A stretch of 64,000 bases of DNA from Pezicula radicicola (taxonomy: Eukaryota; Ascomycota; Leotiomycetes; Helotiales; Dermateaceae), in the NCBI GenBank assembly GCA_003008705.1, contig PDUO01000019.1, forward strand, positions 368,552-432,551, written 5' to 3'. The notes beneath the pieces are model-generated. The model searched no databases and had not been told where the DNA came from. It worked only from the letters and a program-made list of their open reading frames with translations. Positions 44,806 to 57,517 of this stretch are shown here, piece after piece. The first letter of the stretch is position 1; each line of letters begins with the position of its first letter. A program made the position numbers and the translations under genes.

Positions 44806-46362
44806 ATGCCCAGCGCAATCACAATACCCTTCAAGTCGCTTAACATCGTCATAATCGGATTAGGACTAGGCGGACTCTCAGCAGCAATCGCCCTCCGAAG
44901 ACAAGGCCACAAAGTAACAGTCTACGAGCGCTATGATTTCGCGAATGAAGTCGGCGCTTCCTTATCAGTAGCTTCCAATGGATCTCGGTTTCTTGAGAAG
45001 TGGAAAGTTGATATTCCGGCTGTGAAACCGGTTGTGCTTGAGAGGTTGGTTATGCATGATTGGAGTTCTGGGGAGGTAAAGGGGGAGTATCCTTTAGGTG
45101 ATTATAAGGCTAGATTTGGTACTGTATGTTAGAGCCTTACTCTTTTTTCTTGTTTGTGATGAGTGTAGAGAGAGATTTACTAATTGTGAATGTATTATTA
45201 TAGGAGTATTTCAATTTTCATAGAATTGATATGCATAATGTTTTGTTGGATACTGTACGTGCTGAATCAAGTTTAGAGATGGGTCCACAGGGACAGATTA
45301 TGGTCAATCACAAGGCCATCGACGTCTCGCCTGAAAAGGGTACCATCAAGTTTGAGAATGGGAATACCGCAACGGCTGATCTAATTATTGCTGCGGATGG
45401 AATTAGAGTAAGTTCAGTTCAACATAGAGCGATATTGGCACTACTATATGTAGACTAAGCGATGGGTTATTTGTGAGGCAAAGTACCCATCCATTGGTCT
45501 TCAATAATGTGGGGTTTTCGTTAAGTTAGCTTGACTAATATAAGCTGGGTGAATAAGTATATGCCCAAGCTCTATATATTCCACAAGACAAGACAAAGAA
45601 AGAAGCAATGATAACAAGACAAAAGTCAATAACTCGCACCAACATCGGCATCAATCCCTCAGTAGAAAGCAGTACATCCTGCTGCTACCGGTGCATAATC
45701 CCCTCCTCAAAACTCCACAGCCTCGGCCTCTCAGAATTCATAACCAATAGCGGAATCGAATTCTGGGGCGGTTTCGGCATCAACAAAATCGTCATGTCAG
45801 CCTGTCACAACGGCGAAACAGTATCCTGCTACTGTTTATTCCCGGCCGCATACAACGGACTCTCAAAAGATGGATGGAACATCTCAGCAACACCTCAAGA
45901 ACTAGCAGATACCTATACCGATTTAGGTCCAAGGGTACGAAAGTTATTTTTGAATGCTGAGGATATCAAAATGTGGAGACTTTATATTCATGAACCTTAT
46001 CCTTATTGGCATAAAGGAGTTGTTGGACTTTTAGGCGATGCTGTACATCCTATGTTACCAGATCAGTCTCAGGGTTTCTGTATGGCGCTTGAAGATGCTG
46101 GGGCTCTTGGTTATATATATTCTGAGGAGTTTCGGGGTGTTTGGGAGGAGATGTTGGGAGGGGCTTGGTGTTGTATGAGAGAGTTAGGAAGGAGAGGGCT
46201 AGTAGGGTTCAGGCTGCTAGTGCGAGGGCTAGGACGGATTTGAGTGAGAGGATTGGTTGGAGTAGTAGTAGTGATCGGCCTGGGAAGTTGACAATTGAGG
46301 AGGTTTGTGGCTATGATATGTTGGCGCATATTAGGGAGATTGTCGCTAAGGAATTCTCATGA
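44806..46362 (+). pseudogene. FAD-dependent monooxygenase with one frameshift
   Basis: Exons 44806..45123, 45204..45407 and 45626..46362. Intron 1 is 80 nt; intron 2 is unusually long at 218 nt. Class A flavin monooxygenase (salicylate hydroxylase-like). The dinucleotide-binding motif is GLGLGGLSAA. The second FAD motif is GDAVHPMLPDQSQG, and ADGIR is the DG region. Near 46146 the reading frame moves by one base (as if one base were lost in a G-rich tract) between SEEFRGV and DVGRGLVLYERVRKE. The C-terminal ~70 residues after it still look family-like. Expected product ~418 residues, hydroxylating an aromatic or polyketide substrate with NAD(P)H and O2. The lesion could be natural decay or a base-calling error. 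Confidence 0.8.
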
Positions 46363-46800
46363 GCTTTTTGGGTGGGGAGTTCAAGTACTAAGTTCAAGTA
46401 CTAGATTAGAAGTAGCTGTTATTACTTGTTGTACGCTTATTTTGAGTTCCTAAAATTGATTTCACAATTGAGGGTACTAATCCCACACCTTAAGAGTTAG
46501 TTCACCTATCTTCCATCCTTTCTCCAAGCCCTTTAGTGGCTATGTACAACTCTCTCTTACTCTGAACTCCAACTTGTTGTATAAAATTTTTACAGCAAAA
46601 ATCCTTGGACCAGTTCTTGTCCTATGTATATATACCTCAAAAGGCAAGGGTAATAAGAACCGAAGTAACTGAGCGTAGATATTTGTCCAGTGGAAGTAAA
46701 TGGTGCATTTTAACGTTTATCAACCTAAAATTGCCTACACGTGTAAAACCAACAAGCAGTGCATCAATCCATTAATAAAAAATCAGAATGCCTCGATTCA
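46363..46800. other. Short region between convergent monooxygenase genes
   Basis: 3' flanks of two convergent genes; no feature recognised. Confidence 0.5.
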
Positions 46801-48116
46801 TTATACCTTCTCCGCTCTCCTCGCAAGAACAGCACTATCCTTATTCAAATTCGCAAAATCATGAGCATCAAAACAAGCCTGCCGACTCATCAAAACAGCC
46901 CAAGGAGTTCTTTCCCTCAACTCCTTCTCATAACTCAGAAGAGCATGTTGCTGTGTAACCTCATTCTTACTTGTCCATGACTCTAAAAGAAGATCATGTA
47001 GATGTTTTGCATCAGTGATACCATGATTTGCCGCTTCTCCTCGATCTATAAGTTTCTTAATTAGTAAAGTTGGTTGATTCTTGGAAAGAAAGAATGGACA
47101 TACACATGGTCATAGCATGAGCAGCATCTCCTATCAAAGTAACCTTCCCATCATATCCAGGCCATTCTAAACAAGGCCAATCCGCCAATTTAACCTCAAT
47201 AACCTCAGTCTCAGGCGTAATATCCATGAAAGCTTTTCTCAACCTCGGCTCAAACCCTTCTGTTAAGTGCTTTATCTTGGCTAATCTTTCTGCATTGCTG
47301 ACTGGTACTTCGTCGGCAGGACTTCTTACTAGCCATGAGATATTGAGCTGAGCAGAGTAGTATTCGTTATCTCCCAAGGAGCCATTGACTTCGGGAGTAT
47401 CCAATGTAGAATACCACATAAACGTTCCTGTTTCAGGGTGGCATCCTTGAAATAGTAGTGGATCTAGAGAACGAAGCGGTGCAATGGCAGAAGGTGAAAG
47501 TTTAACTGTTACACCTAGAAACCGGATGGGAAGCTGATTTAAAGAACCTGTTTCTGGGCAGAGAAGTCTACGAACTTTCGAAGTTGCTCCATCAGCTCCG
47601 ATCAATAATCGTCCTTCGACCATGCTACCATCTTGAAAAGTCGCTGTAATACCCGAATAATTCGAGCTGAAACTTGCAATACTCTTGTTCCATCTTACAT
47701 CAATACCTTCTAGTAACAGCTTCCTGAATTTCTCTCGGTTGATGCGTAGACGTTTGTTTGGTGGGATTCGAAATACTGGTTCAGCGGTAGCGATGTTGAG
47801 AAACAGAAATTGTCCTGTGTCTTTCCTGCCTTGCTCAGGATCAACCTGGATAGATTGAAGGCGTGAGAAGAGTTCTGATGGGAGACATTGTTGGAGTGCT
47901 GACAAGGCCCAGTGAAGTGTGATGCCCCAGCCGTGCCCCCGAGCATCAATATGCTCGTCCCGGTCGAAAACGATAAAAGGAATACCTTCCTAAATAAAAC
48001 CTCAGTGATTATTCTTCCGATAATTTGAGGTTGTATCGAACCTTCTTGAGAGACTGTGCCAGAACCAGGCCAACTACTCCTGCGCCAATTATAAGGATAG
48101 GAGAATCTGAAGACAT
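46801..48116 (-). CDS. FAD-dependent monooxygenase, intact
   Basis: Three exons, 48042..48116, 47104..47989 and 46801..47045, give 401 residues; introns are 52 and 58 nt (the first donor, GTTCGA, is unusual). The N-terminus is ILIIGAGVVGLVLAQSL (GxGxxG FAD motif), then FDRDEH. The mid-protein LIGADGATSKVR is the DG motif, and GDAAHAMTM is the FAD-ribityl-binding motif, followed by YRGEAANHG. A class A flavoprotein hydroxylase, different in sequence from the one at 44806. It would act on small aromatic or polyketide molecules. Apart from the esterase it is the only member of the 40-51 kb block without a visible lesion. Confidence 0.88.
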
Positions 48117-49380
48117 CCTGAGATGGAGTTATGTTGTTATGGAATAAGGGAGCCGGTCTCAAAATTATAAATTCAGGATCAATATCTCGTCTTGATGCTG
48201 ACACTTTCTTGATTAGAGTGACTATTCAAAATTCACTTTACTCCTGCGCTTAAATCCGAGAAGATGAAGTTATGATGCTCATGCCGTAGCTAAGCGAGGA
48301 GTAAGCTGACTTCTCTTCTTGACTCACTAGACGTTTCTCTCTGAAGGCTATGAGAAGGTGGAGGCGCGCAAGAGCAGGGACCTAATCATTTGGCTCTGCT
48401 GCAAATTGCCGAAGGTATTGAGACGTCTGTTCGTTCTACGTAAAAGGAAAGGACGAGTGGTACTCGTATTAGGGATGAATAAACGTTAATTATTGGGTGA
48501 CGAGCCACGTTATATTTAACGTTTATTCATCCTCAGTACGAGTAATACATCTGCGCCAAGCCCGATGCACCTTCCGATTGGAGCAACCGTCGGAAAGATA
48601 AGAATGGCCATCAACCCGTGCAAGCCGATTTCCAAGAACTCCATCCCATCATTGTCTTTAGCCGTCGTATATACCCATACTGCACCCCGTCGCAAAATTC
48701 TCTGGCATGTTTGTCATATTGAATTCTTATTAAAATCATGTCGGGGAAAGCTCAGGGCATTGTGCTAGGTGCATGTGATCATTGTTCAAGGATTATGAGA
48801 TCCATGACGTTCTTTGGAATCTGTGAGATGGGAAGCTAACCCCAATCGGGTTTTATAGAAGCAGCGATGCAATGGAGAAAATCCATGTTCGAGGTGTCGT
48901 CGTAAGGGGGTCTTTATCTTTGCTTTTTTTACACCGAAAGCTGACGAGAAATAGGTTTATTTATTGACTGTCAGCGCTGTGGAAAGAGCAAGAATCTTCG
49001 GGTGAGAGTTTTCTGTCCGTCAAGCAACTCATGTTGTTGTAAAAGTTCAGGTAATTCTTCCGTCTGGTACACCTCAACTTTACCTGCTCGAGCCATCTTA
49101 ATGGATGCTTGAACAAGTTAAGTCTCAACTTACGTAGTCTCAAATCCGCAAACTAGCTTATTTTGAGAAATATGAGTTGCGTGTGCTATAATTAATAGCA
49201 GTAGCTATTAACCCATCAAGTGACTTCCTTATTCGATGTTTCACTGGCTTTGGGTTTTGCTTGATCCACCTTGTATGATGTTAGCTACTCAGTGAGCCGT
49301 CCCTGATACAGGGTTTACATAGTCCCCGGCACTACAAACTGCCATAAGCGACCGTAATGTGGAAGCATTCACTCTGCAAC
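48117..49380. other. Intergenic region with an inverted repeat
   Basis: No gene supported. It includes an imperfect palindrome at 48461..48544. Upstream exons of the regulator at 49.4 kb could hide here, but none was identified. Confidence 0.4.
48461..48544. repeat. 84-bp imperfect palindrome (mini hairpin element)
   Basis: A perfect 17-bp inverted arm GGATGAATAAACGTTAA (48473..48489; partner 48516..48532) around a 26-nt loop. An outer pair TACTCGTA/TACGAGTA lies at 48461..48468 and 48537..48544. It may be a tiny MITE or a solo terminal structure; no target duplication was evident. Confidence 0.65.
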
Positions 49381-49382
49381 TT

Positions 49383-51310
49383 CAAAGCGACGGGCTGCAG
49401 TGATCAAAAGGGTCAGGACTGGCTGTACATTATGCAAAACGAGGTGAGCAAGTCTTCGATTGCAGAACATCAATACAGGTCGCTAATTTGGCCTCCCCAT
49501 TACAGAAGGAAGAAGTGTGATGAAGTATTACCTAAATGTGGAGACTGTAGGCGCCTAAATCTCCCATGCCATGAAATTGGAGAACCTACATCACCACCAC
49601 CAATCCAATGGTCACACTCTTCTCCCTCCTCGTCCACGTCCTCTCCAAGCGAGCAAATTATCTTTACAGCTCCTTCGGATGCTATCGAAACTTCCCCCAA
49701 TTTTCTCAGGAAAATTTAGCCCTCTACCTGACACTTCAGCTCAAGATGACTACTTAATGGAATATACCTCTACAACTCTAGGGCCACTAGAAGCAGAAGA
49801 AGAGCATGAATTAGCCATAATTCACAAGTAACATTCCACATCATTTAATTTCTGAAGACCTTTCTCCACGACACCTTTCCAACTCACCCACAAACAAGAC
49901 CAAAACCTCTTAAGACATTTCACTAGAGTAGTATCAAGATCACTTTCAATCATACACGAGGATGAAGCAAATCCATTTATAAGTCTCCTCGTCCCACTAG
50001 CCGGAACCTCAGAAGTTGTAATGGAATCACTACTAGCCTTAAGCGCAAGTCATCTACGAAGAGTATATCCACAGATCCTAGAAAAAGGTCTAGCACGCCA
50101 AAGTAAAGGTACAGTACTTTTGGAAGTTCACCCATCCATTCCTCTCTCCACCCCTAATTTACTTCCAATTCCAACCTAACAATCAACCTACAATATAGCA
50201 CTAAACTCACTAAAAACCCTAATAAGCAACCCCAACCCCTCCTCCATCTCAGAAACCAAAACCAAAACCGAAACCCTAGCAACAATCCTCCTCCTCTGCC
50301 TCCTAGAAATAAGCGACGGAAACTCCAATTCCAAAAATTGGACCTGGAACATCCTAGCAGCACGAACAATAATCCTCTCCAAACCCAAGAGTCACCACCC
50401 TTCAACCACGACTTGGAAGTTTCTACTCGCTATTTTCGGATACGTGGATACGGTAATCACGATTAGTAAATGTCAAGCACCGTTGAGTACGCTTGAGGAA
50501 TTGGACGAGACAACTAATCATAATCACAACAACAACAACAAGAACAAGAATTGTGTGAGAGGGATATCAGGTTCAGAAGAAGCAGGAGATGGGGATTTAA
50601 TGAGGACAGCAACTAGTGCAGTACCGTACAAAGCACATACACATACACATACAGAAGCATTATTCGGTATAGCCCAACCACTCTTCAACATAATAGGCAA
50701 GATATCCAGCCTAGCAAACCGACGCAAAGATCGCCTGAAAGATTCGATATCAGATCTCCAATTTCGACAAACCGCGCTCGACATAGAAAAAGATTTACAA
50801 GAATGGGAACCTCCACCAATATTAACACCCCCATCTCCACCACACTCACCACACTACTCACCATCAACAACAACAACTCAAAGGAACCGAAACCACCAAG
50901 ATATCCACAACGCAGCATACGCCATAAAATGGGCCTCGATTCTACGACTCCATCAAGTAGTCGAAGGATACCAACTCTCACATCCTAAAGTCAGAGAAAT
51001 TACGTTAAATATCCTTTCTCATATCTCGCGGATTAGGTTCGGGTCTTCGGTCGAGAGTATTTTGGTTTTTCGGCTGGTTATGGCTGGGGCCGGGTGTAGG
51101 GATGATGAGGAGAGGATGTTTGTTAGGGAAAGGTGGATGGTTATGGAAAGGACGATTGGGTTTGAGAATGTGGGGCGTGCGAGAGAGATGGTTGAGGCTG
51201 TTTGGAGGAGGGTGGATGAAGGGAGGGAGAATGGTCAGGACGACGGTGGTGAGAGGGTTAATTGGGCAAAGATTAGATATTATGAGTTTCCAGGTGTTGT
51301 CTTGGTTTAG
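49383..51310 (+). pseudogene. Zn2Cys6 regulator with lesions in its N-terminal half
   Basis: The DNA-binding domain is complete after splicing 49444..49505. CTLCKTRRKKCD, followed by CGDCRRLNLPC, gives CX2CX6CX6CX2CX6C. However, no ATG was found in frame: a TAA lies at 49355 just upstream. The frame shifts by one near 49700-49720, and TAA (49829) and TGA (49853) interrupt the following frame. From about 49858 the frame is clean: NPFISLLVPLAGTSEVV, then ESLLALSASHLRR. Then intron 50109..50198 and a long exon 50199..51310 lead to the stop. This is the Fungal_trans_2 type of C-terminal domain, typical of regulators of adjacent metabolic clusters. Alternative introns might rescue part of it, but I found none with good donors. 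Contains Asn/Thr and His-Thr microsatellite codons. Confidence 0.65.
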
Positions 51311-51591
51311 AATCTCATTGAGAGGCCATACATAGCCCGAGTCGAATTAATTAAGAGCAGGGGGGGTTGAAATCCATTTTTGCCCAATCACTTTTAGTCT
51401 CAGTATGTCAGTATGAGAGGCATCCGAGGTGTGGAGTTTGATATTTCGTTTTATTCGTCAGCAGGAGTACAGTCATTACAGCAAATAGTCTACGCTTGCC
51501 TCGAGATATCATTCATTAATTCCAACCACACGCCGCCAATTATGCCCGTCTCGTACAATCATATTCATTCAGCCATTAAAGGGTATCAAAT

Positions 51592-53041
51592 CTATTTCAC
51601 CTTCTTTGCCTCCTCTTCCTCATTCCATGGATGCTTGATGGTCAGGCACCAGATGTCAAGATGGTCACAGATGGTGACGATAACGTCAATCTAAGCAGCT
51701 TATTAGCATCTTGAGAGAACATGGCATATCAGGAAGGGGTGCTTACCACAAAGCTACCGTAAACGCCGATCGCTATGCCAAGCATACAGAACATGTATCC
51801 AACTTGGTAAACATCATCGCCCAACGCACTCGGCCAGCCAACTCCAGTGTGCTGCTGCAAGAATGGACCCAATGAATCAATAACAGCATAGGCAAGAGGA
51901 AGAACCAGTACATTGTAGTATGGGAAGTCCAAGAGCACAAGATGCGCAGTGATGATCTGCCCGACAGAGTATGCATTGACAAGTCCAGCGTAAAAGACGA
52001 AGGGTACAAGATGGTTATGGAGGATATTCGGTTGGAGGTATAGATAGGCAGGGATGAGAGTCCAAGTTACGAAGAAGGGAATGAGGCCAAGAAGTGCACC
52101 ACGGGATTTGTCACCGCGTGCTCGACGGGCTTTGATGACGTTTTGGGCGCTGTTAGATATTAGCAGTGCACTTATGAGCCCATAGATAGCGACTTACCTC
52201 TGGATAGTGTTGAGTACCAAAACAAATCCTCCCTGGATCATGTACCACTCATCGAATGGCATTTCGTAGATGGCATCAGGAATGAACGACAGATGGGGGA
52301 CTCCTACAGTTCTGAACATGGACTGCTGCCAGAAACTGGCACCGCCTTTGATTGCTGTGAATGCATATACCAGGACCAGAATGACAATTCCCTCGACCGG
52401 TCCAGAAATCAAGCCCAACGTCAAAGTCTTTGTATGATATTCGTCCCAAGTTTGTACGTAGAAGGTCAAAAGAGCTATTGATCGTTAGCAGATGCTCAAG
52501 TAAGCACAGCGTGGAACTTACATCCGAATAGTGTCATAACAGTTTTCCATCCCATACCTAAGTTCTGCGAGGCCGCAAAGATAAGGCATTCCAGAGACGT
52601 GTTCAGAGCATCAACACCGTGATCGAAAAGCTCTCCTAGAGGTCCACTCTGGTGAGTACGACGTCTGCAGGGGACAAGTCAGTTATATACTCCTAGACCC
52701 GACTTCTCCAAATCTATGAACTGCTTCACTTACGCCTGACTCCCATCCACCGCGTCAAAAGTCTGGTACAAGAACAAGCCGGCTGCCCAACTGGCATAAA
52801 CCCAGGGCGGACAATCCTGATCCAGACTCGGATTATACCAGAGAAGCGTAAGCATATTTACTACCACGAACGAGAAACCGGTGAGGGTGATCAGGTTGGG
52901 TGCCATCCACATGGGAAAGCATTTTATCACGACGTGTGTGTAGAACGGCTTCAGTACGTAACGCGAGAGGAGCGAGTGGTCAACGCCGGAGTACTTGTAC
53001 TGCTTAAGGTTGGGCAGTTTTTCTTGCCGAACGTAAACCAT
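51592..53041 (-). CDS. CPT1: CDP-alcohol phosphotransferase (choline/ethanolamine)
   Basis: Five exons (52734..53041, 52522..52664, 52198..52474, 51747..52149, 51592..51690) give 409 residues; introns are 47-69 nt. The catalytic signature DG-x2-AR-x8-G-x3-D-x3-D is present as DGSQARR, then GPLGELFDHGVD, split by intron 1. The remainder is polytopic membrane sequence. It makes phosphatidylcholine/phosphatidylethanolamine from diacylglycerol and CDP-choline/ethanolamine (Kennedy pathway) in the ER. The C-terminus ends AKKVK, a KKxx-type ER-retrieval signal. The start chosen is MVYVRQEKLPNLKQYKYSG, the conserved N-terminus. An upstream in-frame ATG at 53098 would add 19 residues. CPT1 and EPT1 cannot be separated by eye. 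Confidence 0.93.
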
Positions 53042-53536
53042 CTTCGCAGGTTGTTGCGGGTAGTGAGGGTGTCGCGTTGGTGTTGATGAGAACTCCAAGG
53101 TGTCACTGCTACGTTGCTGGCTGGCCCCCTAAAGTCGCGAACAAAAATTCTTGGACACGGTGGTCAACGCGCACACGACCAGACGCCGAGACTCCGTACG
53201 TCATTGCCAAGTCACGTGTTTAATATCATGTGATCCAAACACTGCCATGACGGGATCCAGTATCGGACGTAGTACTGAATGACTTCTTATTCTATCAAAC
53301 CAAGTTATGTATTGTGTTTATCAATGGCAGCGGAATTGCATTGAGAAGTTTTTGGAAAACTGCATGCATTTTCTTGTTCCTTAGGACTCCGACATTTCTT
53401 GACCTACACTTTTAGTAGGCCTTTTCCTCCTGAGGTGGTTATCATTGGAAGGAGGCCCATTATCATCTCTAGTAGACATCAAGAAGGAAAATTCTCCAAA
53501 TGTATCAACTCCACCCGTATTTCTCACTTCGCTACC
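53042..53536. other. Promoter of CPT1-like gene and 3' flank of SEC21
   Basis: Contains a CACGTG box at 53213..53218. No gene. Confidence 0.45.
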
Positions 53537-56489
53537 CTAAGCAACAGACCCAATGACTAAAGCCGCCACACCTTCCTCCTCACTTCTAACAACAACCTTG
53601 CTGGTAACGCCCGACTTTGTCGAGTACGCCATTCTGATGTTTGCAACAACTCTACCACCTGTGACCGTCTTCCCGAAGAGCTTAAGAGTGTGTGTAGTCG
53701 AGTTGACGGGTACGTCTGTTCCTTCGAGAGCCTGTAATGATAGTGTTCTAGCAAGTTGCTCCGTAGCATCTATAATTGTTAGTTTGATAAGACAACGAAT
53801 TGGTATCATTCCACTTACCTGCAATACTCTTGACACCACTAAGCTGCAGAATCTCCTCCGCCTCTTCTCCGGTTGCACCAACTTGTTCCCATATGTGATT
53901 GAAGTTGCCAGCAAACGCGGGGATGACATAATCACTTCCAGTAAGATCAAGGTCTTCAACCTGATATTCGTCGTCATAGCCACTTTCTTCGGGCTCACCA
54001 GTAGTAGGATCGATCTCCTTGGTTGTGAATTTCAAAATGTTGGTGAAGCTGCTGGCAGGGAATGAGCCCTCACCGTTGGTCTTCTTGAATGACACATAGA
54101 TGGTGCCTGGTTCATCTGTAGCCAGCTTTGCAGCGGGAATGATGAAGTCTTCTTCAAGCTCCTCATCTTCGGCTGGTGTTGCTACAACAGATACGTCCTC
54201 GAGAACTGTGTCTGGCAGAGTGTTCTTCACTTCGTATTGAAGAACAATATGCTCCTTGAATATGTGCTTGACAACAGTGACGACGTACTCAGTCTCTGAT
54301 TCAGTCAATTCAACAACAGGTGACGATTTCAGAACGCTGCCATATGCCTTCAATTCGGGAATTGCCATGAGCTCTTGAGCATATTTGAGCGCCGCTGCTG
54401 ATGCTGATGCAATAGCTTCGGCTCCCGATGGTGTCGCTTTGGTTGGTCCTGCCTTTGGCGCCTTGATGGTTGGTGTAACTGTTGTCAACTTCTTTGTGCG
54501 ATCCTCGGCGTCTGCCTGCTCCTTGGTCACGACAGGGATAGAGGCCATATCGAATGGAGTATCAAATGTGGCCTTGTCATCAGCTGTGACGTACATGACC
54601 AATTGATGCTCGAAATATGGTAAAGCAAATGAGTTTTCTGGTAAAAATTAGTAGGACTCCCTCTGATGAACAACCAGCTACTTACCATTCTTGATGAACC
54701 GATCAGCCAGCTCATCAGATTCGCTCATGAGTCTGAGATTCAATGCAGCACGGTCTCGCACTTCATCGTCAACATCATCCAAACATCTCGTGAGAAGTAC
54801 TGTCACGCTGCGCTTTACTTCGGGGTCTTTCTGTCCAACACCAAATTTGGCGAGTGCTGTTACAGCCGCGGCTCTGACAATAGCATTCTCAAGTACAACT
54901 CTATTATAGATGTAGCGGATATACTTTGTCGGCTGGGAAGTCTTTGGACCTTCTAATCCAAGGAGGTGCAGAATTCGAACAGCAAGTTTGGTGAACTCGC
55001 AGTCCTCTATAAACTCGCAAAGGTGCGCTAGAGCATCTTCCTTGGAATCTGGGACAAACTTGATCAAATCAAACATGCTCTCAACGACAGCACGCTTGAA
55101 CTCGAATCCTCCTTCATCACGTAGAATACCGCTAAGGAAAGCCAGCATACCAGCTTGCTTGTTGGGGAACTTCAAGCACAACGTTCGGATAGCTTCTACA
55201 ATTGTGATCTTGAACTCATCTGTAATATCAGCCATAAATCCAGATATCTGCTTCATAAGACGATCAACGCTAGCCTCGTTGCCTGTCTTCAGAAGTGTGG
55301 TAATTGCGAAGGTTGCAATTGAGCGGTTGCTATTTGAAATGAGGAGTTCGATGTCCGGATTACATGGATGGACAGCTTGAGGCTTGAAGGAGGCAAAGTT
55401 GTGGAGAATACGGATGGCCGCGAATTTTGTGACAGCACGGGGAGAAGTGAGGAAAAGTTGAAGAACATGGATAGCCTGGGTGACCTCGGCATCAGTAACA
55501 TCTCGCATGTCGCAGATTGCCTTTGCGGCCTCGAAATTAACCATCTCGCTCTTGTGTCGGAGCCAGCCGTCAAGAAGTTGCATCATCGGTTTCCGAAGTT
55601 GCGGATCCTCCTCTGCTAATTGTGCCGCTAAACGAACCAACATAACCGTTGCTGCCGGGCTCTTTACTGCGCCTGCAACTCCAAATTGTTGAACCATTTT
55701 AACTAGAGCCATTCTGTCGTGCATTCTCATTTGGTACAGGAGTCCAATTGCATGGTATTGTGAGATTGTGGAATTGTTCGCGGGCATCTGAGCGCTAGAC
55801 GTAGAAAATCCAAGGGAAAATCCGCCTGACGATTTTGTTGACGTAGCAGCTTCTTGCGTTTCGCTCTGCCATCTTCGCACAACGTCGCGAGCTATTGGGA
55901 GAAGGTGGTATGACGAAACAAGGGCGGCTGAGGAGACGGATGGATTCTTGTCCACGATCGCAGTCTTCATAACACGTTCGATGCTTTGTACAGTTGTGGC
56001 CTGGCTAAAGTCAGTCCTGTCCCCTCGCAATTTTACAAGACACCCACATCAATGATACGACATAGCGCCCTAATAGCATTCGGCCTGTAAATCGCATCTG
56101 TACCGCCACCTGTATCCTTCATGATTGTGCTTGTAACCATAATGATATCTTCTGCGGAATTGGCCAATTCCTTGATAATAAGGTGAACCATCTGCCGCAA
56201 GCTGGGATCTTTATTCTGGAAGAGCTTTGAGATACCAAAAAACAGCGTTGTGGCCTCGTTAGTGGGAAATCGTTCGCCGGTGTATAGGAGGAGGGCAATC
56301 TTTGTTAAGAGGACACGACATCTTCGTGGTTGTATGGGGGAACTATTGAACAATCGCGCTGCGCGCTGTTAGTTGAAGTTCACAATGACATGTAGAGGGG
56401 GGGAGTAGCGGACCTTCTTGGAAGACGGACGTTCTATCCACCTTCATGATAGCCGTGTCGGCATCTTCGTCTTTCTTGCTGTAACTCAT
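53537..56489 (-). CDS. SEC21: Coatomer subunit gamma
   Basis: Five exons (56414..56489, 56048..56358, 54686..56000, 53819..54637, 53537..53769) give 917 residues, the usual length. Introns are 47-55 nt; the first donor, GTCCGC, is atypical but joins VFQE to ARLFNSSPIQPRRC exactly as in the family. The N-terminal two thirds are HEAT-like solenoid (LLTKIALLLYTGE and RAVVESMFDLIKFVPDSKE recognised). The C-terminal third is the appendage domain. It is a subunit of the COPI coat, which with Arf1 drives Golgi-to-ER retrograde transport and reads KKxx signals. The adjacent CPT1-like protein carries such a signal, but their vicinity is probably coincidental. Confidence 0.96.
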
Positions 56490-57517
56490 GGTAGCAAGGT
56501 GAGCTCCCCAGCTTCATGAATTGCAAGACAAGAAGGGGTGTGAAATGGGGTATGGGGGAGATATTGTACGGGGCGTATATGCGTATATTCTGGCCTCGAC
56601 TACCAACAATTGGCAAGGTGTCGTTCGCGACGGAAATGAAAAACTATTGTCCGAGGGCCCAAGAGTCCGTGCACACTGTTAGTTCCACACCTCTCGTTCT
56701 ATAAATAAAAATGGGTTGCCTTGTAACAAACGATCTCTTTTTGTTTCCAAAGTCATTGAGGCTGAAGAGTCCACCAAATATAATCGCCAACAAGTCAAAA
56801 CAATTAAAATTCCTGGTTGAATCATTAAACTGCTATGGGAAACTCAATAGATTTCCACTCCAGGAAGAATTCGCTAGGTTCCTTCCTCGTCTCGATACGA
56901 CGATACCTCAAAAAATCAAAGTTGACGAGACCTCAACTGCGAATGTGTCACCAACTGTCTCCCTCCCTTCTTATGAAGGGGTCTCTTAGGATGTATATTC
57001 TACTAAATCTGAACTTTTATATTCCTATGCGGATATTGGGTAGTCAAGCAGGCTCACTTGTCTTGCGATAAGGACACAGGAGGGCTCTATGCGCACCAAC
57101 AATACACTTGTTGCCATTTGAGAATGCTTTCTGCCTGTGAGGTAGTCCTCAAAGTATGCTTTCTCGAGTTCTCACGAAGGCCTCCTAACTTCAGCATGCA
57201 GTTCAGTTTGGTCTCATATTTTGGTCCTTGAGATGTGATACCTATTGCTTTTGGAGAAAATCTGATGGGGGTTCACGCACACCACTCCAAAAGAAAAAGA
57301 TGGGATTGAATATGCCACAGTAAGATTTGGCTAGTAGCTATCTTGTTTTGTTCTAATACTGTCCGTGATAATCATCTGCTGCTCTATTATGGCCAGACAT
57401 CCACATTTTGTCTAGTTGTTGTGCCTTTCACCTTGCCCAAACCCGACAGTTTCAAATGTTCCTCCAATAGACGGACCCCTTCCTATTTCGCTCCCGCCCA
57501 TAAGGTCATTCATCTAC
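56490..57517. other. Intergenic region between SEC21 and PARP-like gene
   Basis: Promoter of SEC21 and 3' flank of the upstream gene. The plus frame 56711..56989 has no domain or context, so it is not called. Confidence 0.45.
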
